DNA of 64,000 bases, taken from Comamonas koreensis (lineage in GTDB: Bacteria; Pseudomonadota; Gammaproteobacteria; Burkholderiales; Burkholderiaceae_C). Location: positions 1,736,001 to 1,800,000 of the forward strand of contig NZ_CP043575.1 in assembly GCF_014076495.1 (NCBI RefSeq), read 5' to 3'. Position 1 is the stretch's first letter, and each line of letters opens with the position of its first letter. Below are positions 58,447-64,000 of this stretch, piece by piece. Under the pieces are notes generated by a model that did no database searches, was not told where the DNA came from, and saw nothing but the letters and a program-made list of their open reading frames with translations. The position numbers and the translations under genes were made by a program.

Positions 58447-59532
58447 ATGCACGCTCCTCTGATCATTGATATCGCCGGCAAGGCCCTGACCGATGCCGAC
58501 CGCGCCCGCCTGGCCCACCCGCTGGTGGGGGGCGTCATCCTGTTTGCCCGCAACTGGGAGAGCCGCTCGGCGCTGGTGCAGCTGTGCGCGCAAATCAAGG
58601 CCATCAAGCCCGATTTGCTCATTTGTGTGGACCATGAGGGCGGGCGCGTGCAGCGCTTCCGTACCGATGGCTTCACGCACCTGCCATCGATGCGCCATTT
58701 TGGCCAGATGTGGATGGACGACGGCCAGGGCCGCCAACACCGCATGGGCAGCGGCGCGATGCGCGCGATGAATGCCGCCACTGCAGCGGGCTATGTGCTG
58801 GGTGCCGAGCTGCGCGCCTGCGCGGTGGATTTCAGCTTTACCCCGGTGCTGGATCTGGACTATGGCGAAAGCTCGGTGATCGGTGACCGCAGCTTTCACC
58901 GCGACCCGCGCGTGGTGGCGATGCTGGCCAAGAGCCTCATGCATGGCCTGCTGCAGGCGGGCATGGGCAACTGCGGCAAGCATTTCCCCGGCCACGGCTT
59001 TGTGAAAGCCGATTCGCATGTGGATATTCCCGTCGATGGGCGCAGCCTGACTGCCATCCTGGCCGAGGATGCCGCGCCTTACCCGTGGCTGAGCAGCGTG
59101 CTGACGGCCGTGATGCCCGCCCATGTCATCTACCCCAAGGTGGACAAGCGCCCGGCCGGCTTTAGCGAGAAATGGCTCAAGGATGTGCTGCGTACGCGCC
59201 TGCGCTATGACGGCGCGATCTTCAGCGACGACCTGAGCATGGAAGGCGCGCGCCGCATCAATGGGAGCTTGATCAGCTACACCGAGGCCGCGCTGGCCGC
59301 CTTGTCCGCCGGCTGCGACATGGTGCTGCTGTGCAACCAGAGCCTGGGCCTGGGCGCCCATGTCGATGAGCTGCTCGATGGCATGGACGACGCGCTGCGC
59401 AGCGGCCGCTGGCAGCCCGACGAGGATTCGGAATCGCGCCGCCTGGCGCTGCTGCCCGAGACCGTCCCCCAGCCCTGGGATGAGCTGATGCGCCAACCCG
59501 CCTACCAGGACGCGCTGGACCTGCTGGGCTGA
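58447..59532 (+). CDS. nagZ: Beta-N-acetylhexosaminidase, peptidoglycan recycling
   Basis: A 361-residue GH3-family enzyme that removes N-acetylglucosamine from anhydro-muropeptides in the cytosol. It has the KHFPGHG motif with catalytic His (GH3 His/Asp dyad), the DHEGGRVQRFR substrate loop near residue 60, and the nucleophile in FSDDLSMEGA. The start lies 20 bp beyond the acpS terminator, so transcription may have its own promoter. Four GC-rich 14-bp repeats follow directly after the stop. Confidence 0.96.
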   Translation: MHAPLIIDIAGKALTDADRARLAHPLVGGVILFARNWESRSALVQLCAQIKAIKPDLLICVDHEGGRVQRFRTDGFTHLPSMRHFGQMWMDDGQGRQHRMGSGAMRAMNAATAAGYVLGAELRACAVDFSFTPVLDLDYGESSVIGDRSFHRDPRVVAMLAKSLMHGLLQAGMGNCGKHFPGHGFVKADSHVDIPVDGRSLTAILAEDAAPYPWLSSVLTAVMPAHVIYPKVDKRPAGFSEKWLKDVLRTRLRYDGAIFSDDLSMEGARRINGSLISYTEAALAALSAGCDMVLLCNQSLGLGAHVDELLDGMDDALRSGRWQPDEDSESRRLALLPETVPQPWDELMRQPAYQDALDLLG

Positions 59533-59534
59533 GC

Positions 59535-59590
59535 GGGTAGGGCCACCCGGGGAGGGCTGCCCGGGTAGGGCCACCCGGGGAGGGCCGCCC
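59535..59590. repeat. Four tandem 14-bp GC-rich units after nagZ
   Basis: GGGTAGGGCCACCC, GGGGAGGGCTGCCC, GGGTAGGGCCACCC and GGGGAGGGCCGCCC lie end to end at 59535-59548, 59549-59562, 59563-59576 and 59577-59590, so the pair also forms a 28-bp unit repeated twice with one difference. G-runs of three or more recur every few bases. They begin two bases after the nagZ stop. Confidence 0.9.
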
Positions 59591-59674
59591 GCATTGCTGG
59601 CTGCGGCAGCGGTTTAAGCCTCGCCTCAGCCCCGTCCTCTAGATTGCTCTTATCCCCTAGATGGCTGAGAGCAT

Positions 59675-61432
59675 ATGCCCCTTCACAACCCCTTGCGCCG
59701 CGTGGCGCTGGCCGGCCGCGAGGCCCTGACGCTGACGCGGCCCTATTTTGTCTCCGAGGAAAAGCTCCGCGCCTGGGGCCTGCTGGCCGCCATCGTCGCG
59801 CTCAACCTGGCAGCGGTGTTCATGCTGGTGCAGATCAACAGCTGGAACCGGGTGTTCTACGACGCGCTGCAAAACAAGCAGGCCGATGTGTTCTGGCACC
59901 AGCTCTGGCGCTTTTTGTGGTTGGCGCTGGTCTACATCGTCATTGCGGTCTACAAGTTCTACCTCACCCAGCTGCTGCAGTGGCACTGGCGGCGCTGGCT
60001 CACCGAGCACCTGCAAGGCCGCTGGCTGGCCCACAAGGCCTTCTACCGCATGGAGCTGGGCCGCTACAGCAGCAGCGAGCAGATGCCGGACAACCCCGAC
60101 CAGCGCATCCAGGAAGACATCAACCTGTTTAGCAGTTATACCGTGGCGCTCAGCATGGGGCTGTTGAACGCCCTGGTCACCTTTGTCAGCTTTGTCGGCA
60201 TCCTCTGGGGGCTGAGCGCGGCGATGGATCTCAGCCTGCCTGCTGTGCTGGGTGGCGGCAGCCTGCATATTCCCGGCTTTATGGTCTGGATGGCCGTCGT
60301 GTATTGCCTCGTGGGCAGCGCCCTATCGCTTTGGCTGGGCAAGCCCCAGGTGGGCCTCAATATCGCGCAGCAGCGCCTGGAGGCCGACTACCGCCACCAC
60401 ATGGTCCGGGTGCGTGAGCATGCCGAGGCCATTGCGATGGACGGCGGCGAGCGGGTGGAGGGCGCGCAGCTGCGCCTGCGCTTTGGCGATGTGCTGGGCA
60501 ACTACCTGCAGCTGATCCGGCAGCAAAAAAAGCTTGCCTGGTTCACCAATTTCTTTGGCCAGGCCGCCGTGGTGTTTCCCTTCATCATTGCGGCGCCGCG
60601 CTTTTTCAGCGGCGCCATCCAGCTGGGCCAGCTGATGCAGATTGCCTCAGCCTTCAACCAGGTGCAGGACTCGCTCAGCTGGATCGTCAACAACTACAGC
60701 GATATAGCCGCCTGGCGCGCTACCACGCGGCGTCTGGCCAGCTTTGAGGCCGGTCTGCGCGCCCAGGCCCAAGCCCAGGGCCCGTCGCTGGAAGCGGCCG
60801 ACCATCTGCAAACCCAGGGCCTGCAGGTGGCGCTGCCGGGGGGCCGGGTGGTGATCGAGGATTCGGCCTTGCAACTGGCCGCCGGCCAGGATGTGCTGAT
60901 CAGCGGCCGCTCGGGCAGCGGCAAGTCGACCCTGCTGCGCAGCCTGGCCGGCATCTGGCCGTTTGCGCGCGGCCGGGTGCAGCGGCCGCTGGACAGCATG
61001 TTCATCGCGCAGCGCCCTTATTTTCCCGATGGCAGCCTGCGCCAAGCCTTGGCCTACCCGCAGCCTGCTAGCGACTATGGCGATGGCCAGCTGCAGGCAG
61101 CCTTGCGTGCAGCGCAGTTGGCGCCGCTCATGGAGCGGCTCGATGAGGTTGCCGCCTGGAACGCCGTGCTCTCCGGGGGCGAGCAGCAGCGCCTGGCGAT
61201 TGCACGGGTGCTGCTCAAACGCCCGGCCTGGGTGTTTGCTGATGAGGCCACCAGCGCGCTGGACCAGGCGACCGAAGCCGAGGTCTATGCGCAGCTGGTG
61301 CAGCTGGTACGTGAGCGTGGTGGATCGCTGGTGTCGGTCGCCCACCGCGACAGTGTGCAGGCCTTCCATCGCGGGCGCTGGCAGCTCGATCCAGCGCAGC
61401 GTGCGGTAGTGCCAGGTTCCGTCACGCGCTAG
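59675..61432 (+). CDS. SbmA/BacA-like (YddA-type) ABC transporter, fused permease-ATPase
   Basis: A 585-residue half-transporter. About the first 370 residues hold five or six transmembrane helices of the ABC_membrane_2 type (LLAAIVALNLAAVFMLV, FLWLALVYIVIAVYKFYL, ALVTFVSFVGILWGLSA, and others). The C-terminal ATPase has Walker A SGRSGSGKST, signature LSGGEQQRLAIARVL and Walker B WVFADEATSALD. It resembles E. coli YddA and the ABCD family. SbmA-type proteins import peptides, but those lack an ATPase; substrate here is unknown. The start lies 142 bp from nagZ. Confidence 0.9.
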   Translation: MPLHNPLRRVALAGREALTLTRPYFVSEEKLRAWGLLAAIVALNLAAVFMLVQINSWNRVFYDALQNKQADVFWHQLWRFLWLALVYIVIAVYKFYLTQLLQWHWRRWLTEHLQGRWLAHKAFYRMELGRYSSSEQMPDNPDQRIQEDINLFSSYTVALSMGLLNALVTFVSFVGILWGLSAAMDLSLPAVLGGGSLHIPGFMVWMAVVYCLVGSALSLWLGKPQVGLNIAQQRLEADYRHHMVRVREHAEAIAMDGGERVEGAQLRLRFGDVLGNYLQLIRQQKKLAWFTNFFGQAAVVFPFIIAAPRFFSGAIQLGQLMQIASAFNQVQDSLSWIVNNYSDIAAWRATTRRLASFEAGLRAQAQAQGPSLEAADHLQTQGLQVALPGGRVVIEDSALQLAAGQDVLISGRSGSGKSTLLRSLAGIWPFARGRVQRPLDSMFIAQRPYFPDGSLRQALAYPQPASDYGDGQLQAALRAAQLAPLMERLDEVAAWNAVLSGGEQQRLAIARVLLKRPAWVFADEATSALDQATEAEVYAQLVQLVRERGGSLVSVAHRDSVQAFHRGRWQLDPAQRAVVPGSVTR

Positions 61433-61472
61433 CCTGGATCGCCTTCAGCTCTCCAGCTGCGATGGGCCAAAA

Positions 61473-61497
61473 AAATGCCTGCACAAGGCAGGCATTT
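61473..61497. terminator. Intrinsic terminator, mainly for the DUF1328 gene
   Basis: Perfect 10-bp stem AAATGCCTGC (61473-61482) / GCAGGCATTT (61488-61497), 5-nt loop. On the minus strand it is followed by a T-run (plus-strand A-run 61469-61475), so it suits the DUF1328 transcript; on the plus strand only three T follow. Confidence 0.8.
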
Positions 61498-61524
61498 GTC
61501 AGTGTCAAATGGTTAATGCACAGG

Positions 61525-61698
61525 TCAGGCGACGGCGCCCACACCCAGCAGGGCAATCACCAGGAAGATCACCGTGATGGCAATGAAGATGAAGAACAGG
61601 ATCTTCGCAATACCCGCCGCGCCCGAGGCAACACCGGTAAAGCCGAAAACGCCGGCCAGCAACGAGATCACCGCAAAAATAATGGCCCACTTAAGCAT
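61525..61698 (-). CDS. DUF1328 small membrane protein
   Basis: A 57-residue protein with two hydrophobic segments (about 2-20 and 30-54), [20 protein letters not shown] then a Gly/Ala-rich loop and [20 protein letters not shown]. It matches DUF1328/UPF0391, a family of two-TM peptides often linked to stress in proteobacteria. The ATG at 61698 has AGGAGG 6 nt upstream, a very strong site. It is followed by a terminator and its function is unknown. Confidence 0.92.
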   Translation of the reverse strand: MLKWAIIFAVISLLAGVFGFTGVASGAAGIAKILFFIFIAITVIFLVIALLGVGAVA

Positions 61699-61826
61699 CG
61701 AAAACCTCCTGTTGTCATGTGATGGTTCATCTTAAGCAGGGGGCCCGGTACCTGCCGTGGGCCGAAGATGTAAGTAGCGGTAGGCTGGCGCTGACAGCGC
61801 TTGGTGGGCGCCTCACGGGGGCTGTA

Positions 61827-62450
61827 TCAGGGAGCGGCCGGCCTATCGGCTGGCACAGCGGGGCTGGCTTCAGGGGGTTGCTGCGGTGGCGGATCATCGG
61901 TCCAGCGGCGCACCACCTTTTGGAAGATATGGGTGTTAGGAATCTGCAGCACCACGCTCTGGCTGCGGTCGGCTGCGAAGTCTTCGATGGTGGTGTAGAG
62001 CATGTTGATATCGACCACGCGGCCCTTGGCCCCGGGCTTGTCCAGGCCATCGAGCACCTCGATGTAGTCGCCCAGCCGGTAGGGCCGCACGGTGAAGATC
62101 AGCACCGCACAGAAGAAGTTGGACAGCACGCTCCAGGCGGCGAAGAAGGCCACAGCGCCAACGGCGGCAAAGCCCGAGAACGCCGTCCACAGCACGGTGG
62201 CGCTCACTCCCAGGCGCTCCAGAATCAACAGGCAGGTGCCGCCAATGATGAGCCAGCGCACCAGGCCCTTGATCGGCACGGCCAGTTCCAGCGGCCAGTG
62301 GTAGTGCTGGGCCACGCGGGTGATGAGCTTGCGGGTGACATAGTTGAGCGTGATGGCCAGCAGCAGGATCAAGGTGATCTGCATCGCCGGCACGATGATG
62401 TCCACCCATTCGGTGGCCCAGTCAGGGATCAAGAGTTTGAGTCGGTTCAT
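61827..62450 (-). CDS. Small-conductance mechanosensitive channel (MscS family)
   Basis: A 207-residue MscS-type channel with three transmembrane helices (about 20-40, 65-85 and 90-118). The pore-lining TM3 runs FSGFAAVGAVAFFAAWSVLSN, with the Gly/Ala packing typical of MscS. The following beta domain (FTVRPYRLGDYIEVL) is present, but the C-terminal alpha/beta domain is cut to about 50 residues with a Pro-rich end. It likely opens under hypo-osmotic stress. It is shorter than E. coli MscS (286). Confidence 0.9.
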   Translation of the reverse strand: MNRLKLLIPDWATEWVDIIVPAMQITLILLLAITLNYVTRKLITRVAQHYHWPLELAVPIKGLVRWLIIGGTCLLILERLGVSATVLWTAFSGFAAVGAVAFFAAWSVLSNFFCAVLIFTVRPYRLGDYIEVLDGLDKPGAKGRVVDINMLYTTIEDFAADRSQSVVLQIPNTHIFQKVVRRWTDDPPPQQPPEASPAVPADRPAAP

Positions 62451-62540
62451 GGCAGGCGTCGGGAGCGCAGCGGGTGCAAAGCAGCCCGTGGTGGTGGATG
62501 CGCCGATTATCGGCGACGAGGGGCCGCGTTGGGGCCGCGT

Positions 62541-63554
62541 TCAGGCCAGCGGCAGCTGGCTTTCTTCGGCCCGGCAGGCCTCGTCATGCCAATCGACCAG
62601 CGCCTGGATATCCATCGCAATGCGGGCCTGGCCCAGCTGCGCAACGAAGCGGCAGGCGCTGTACTGCGCCGCTTGCTTGTCGTAGACATGCGTCCAGTCT
62701 GCGCGCGCTGCCAGCTGGTTGGCCGCGACCGGCCAGCGCCGCACCTGCGGGCTGGGGCCGGACATGCCCATGCGCCAGGGCTTACCGGTGACGCGGGCGC
62801 GAAAGCACTGCTGCTGCAGGCACAGGCGCTGGTAGATCGGATCGACCTGCAACGCAGAGAACAGGTCCTGCACTGCGCTGTCGCTGGGCGCCATGGCCTC
62901 ATGGGTGACGATGATGCGCAGGCCCTTGGGTGTGCTGTAGACGCGCAGACCCCAGTCGGGGTGCTGCTGGCTGAAGGCGGTGACCCGCTCCAGCGCCAGC
63001 TGCCGGGGATCGGCGCTGCCGGCCTGCTTCTGCCGCGCATTCAGCAAGCGCCGGAGCCACAGCGCCATCACCACCACCGTGCCTGCCAGCACCACCATTG
63101 CGGGCAGCGCGCCGCCCTGCGCAAAGATGACAAAGCAGGCCGCCAGCGCAAAGAAAGCCGCGATCAGCAGTGGTGCCGCGCTGGGGGGCTTTGGCTGCGG
63201 CGGGAAGTCCATGTCGGCAATGGCGACATCGGGGGTGTTGAGGCAGTGCGCGCCGTAGCTGTTGCGCGTCATCACCGCCCGGCCGCGCTGGCCCAGAATC
63301 TCTTCGCGGATGGGGGTCTGGTCGTTCAGTCCGTATTCGCCGAGCCGCTCCATGCGCTGAAAGCGGGCATCGAGGTTGCGCGCCTGCGGGGCGCTGAGCA
63401 CCTGGTCGAGCGCGGCCTGGGCGCGCTGCTGCGCATGGGCTTGCGCGGCATCGGGGCTCTGGTCGGACCAGCCCCAGCGCTGGACGGTGGCGCCATGGCG
63501 GGGGCTGGTTTCATGGCGCAGGCGCGCTTGCGCCCAGTAGCGAGGTATCTGCAT
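62541..63554 (-). CDS. Two-TM protein of unknown function
   Basis: A 337-residue protein I cannot name. A cytosolic N-terminal part (about 1-125) contains ADMDF at 113-117. Two hydrophobic helices follow (about 126-145 and 149-168). The C-terminal part has GLRIIVTHE at 211-219 and the motif CLQQQCFRARVTGKPWR near 245-261, with several Cys and Trp residues. The ATG at 63554 avoids a hydrophobic upstream extension. It lies 33 bp after the lysS terminator and 90 bp upstream of the MscS gene. Nothing indicates a pseudogene. Confidence 0.75.
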   Translation of the reverse strand: MQIPRYWAQARLRHETSPRHGATVQRWGWSDQSPDAAQAHAQQRAQAALDQVLSAPQARNLDARFQRMERLGEYGLNDQTPIREEILGQRGRAVMTRNSYGAHCLNTPDVAIADMDFPPQPKPPSAAPLLIAAFFALAACFVIFAQGGALPAMVVLAGTVVVMALWLRRLLNARQKQAGSADPRQLALERVTAFSQQHPDWGLRVYSTPKGLRIIVTHEAMAPSDSAVQDLFSALQVDPIYQRLCLQQQCFRARVTGKPWRMGMSGPSPQVRRWPVAANQLAARADWTHVYDKQAAQYSACRFVAQLGQARIAMDIQALVDWHDEACRAEESQLPLA

Positions 63555-63586
63555 GCAGGCCAGTATATCGGCGGCAACTGGCCATG

Positions 63587-63625
63587 AAAAAAGCGGCACA
63601 GGCTCTGGGCAGAACCTGTGCCGCT
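63587..63625 (-). terminator. Intrinsic terminator after lysS
   Basis: Perfect 11-bp stem AGCGGCACAGG (63592-63602) / CCTGTGCCGCT (63615-63625), 12-nt loop. On the minus strand a T-run follows (plus-strand A-run 63587-63592), so it terminates the lysS transcript before the two-TM gene. Confidence 0.88.
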
Positions 63626-63661
63626 GGGCGCAGTTGGCAGGCCGGGGGCCTGCGGGGCGCT

Positions 63662-64000
63662 TTATTGCTCCCGGCGCAGTGCGGGGAACAGGATGATGTC
63701 GCGGATGCTGGCGCTGTCGGTCAGCAGCATCATGAAGCGGTCGATACCGATGCCGCAGCCGCCGGTGGGGGGCATGCCGTACTCGAGGGCGCGCACAAAG
63801 TCGTGGTCGTAATACATGGCTTCGTCATCGCCGCCATCCTTGGCAGCGACCTGGGCGTTGAAGCGCGCGGCCTGGTCTTCGGCGTCGTTGAGCTCCGAGA
63901 AGCCGTTGCCGAACTCGCGTCCGGTGATGTAGAGCTCAAAGCGCTCCGTCACTTCGGGGCGGTCATCGTTGGCGCGGGCCAGCGGGCTGATCTCGGTCGG
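63662..64000 (-). CDS. lysS: Lysyl-tRNA synthetase, class II, C-terminal part
   Basis: The last 112 or so codons of a gene whose 5' part lies beyond the window end. It reads [20 protein letters not shown], a class II core segment, and ends with motif 3 [23 protein letters not shown] before the terminal LFPALRREQ. It should charge tRNA-Lys. The frame is open to base 64000; the terminator is 37 bp after the stop. Confidence 0.96.
   Translation of the reverse strand, partial: PTEISPLARANDDRPEVTERFELYITGREFGNGFSELNDAEDQAARFNAQVAAKDGGDDEAMYYDHDFVRALEYGMPPTGGCGIGIDRFMMLLTDSASIRDIILFPALRREQ

Overview
The window is a gene-dense, high-GC stretch of bacterial chromosome. Everything in it points to a betaproteobacterium of the Burkholderiales, most likely family Comamonadaceae (Comamonas/Delftia type). 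The evidence is gene order and content: gpmA divergent from rhodanese-grxC-secB-gpsA; DUF3460-scpA; fkpB-ispH; lepA-lepB-DUF4845-rnc-era-recO-pdxJ-acpS; a class II HMG-CoA reductase; and fused PabB-PabC. I found no tRNA or rRNA gene, CRISPR array, insertion sequence, integrase or phage gene. No stretch longer than 300 bp lacks a gene. The longest gaps are 813-1062, 30577-30863, 37525-37678 and 41400-41662; they look like divergent promoter regions and I see no further gene in them.

Layout. 1-3.6 kb: glycolysis (gpmA), sulfur transfer and redox (rhodanese, grxC), protein export (secB), phospholipid precursor synthesis (gpsA). 3.6-7.4 kb: a catabolic island with a beta-hydroxyacid dehydrogenase, an NADH-type HMG-CoA reductase, and a divergent MocR/GntR regulator with a perfect 10-bp inverted-repeat operator between them. 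7.4-13.3 kb: lysA and its probable LysR regulator, a nucleoside-permease-like lipoprotein, an M20 peptidase and a DTW-family tRNA-modifying enzyme. 13.3-24.6 kb: pabBC fusion, TerC-CBS-CorC membrane protein, tautomerase-scpA-DUF3460 operon, BamE-like lipoprotein, YitT protein, small lipoprotein with metG, patatin and a membrane-anchored Mrr-like nuclease. 24.7-30.6 kb: mrp, a LysR gene, a YdeP-type molybdopterin oxidoreductase with a small partner ORF, and a GAF-GGDEF diguanylate cyclase.

30.8-44 kb: an FtsX-type ABC permease with no ATPase beside it, a group II truncated haemoglobin, LemA with an M48 protease, Smr and RadC (the latter preceded by a 37-codon Cys-rich ORF), fkpB-ispH, serS, a GATase, yghU, a membrane-anchored double L7/L12-like protein and a second beta-hydroxyacid dehydrogenase with a LysR gene. 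45-51 kb: an ABC-F ATPase, a stand-alone M17 N-terminal domain protein, and a LysR/DsbA-like/SnoaL-like divergon followed by a metallo-beta-lactamase-fold lipoprotein. 51.3-59.5 kb: the classical lepA-to-acpS cluster, then nagZ behind its own terminator. 59.6-64 kb: an SbmA/YddA-type exporter, DUF1328, MscS, an unrecognised two-TM protein, and the 3' end of lysS, which runs off the window.

The window is mostly core genome. The parts least explained by textbook annotation are the MocR-HMG-CoA reductase divergon, the LysR/DsbA-like divergon with repeated ATCTATTT sites, the radC leader ORF, the double L7/L12 membrane protein, the orphan M17-N protein, the Mrr-like membrane protein and the two-TM protein at 62541-63554. 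I do not see a clear-cut new multi-gene defence or metabolic system. ispH shows that isoprenoids are made by the MEP pathway, so the HMG-CoA reductase is expected to work in mevalonate breakdown.
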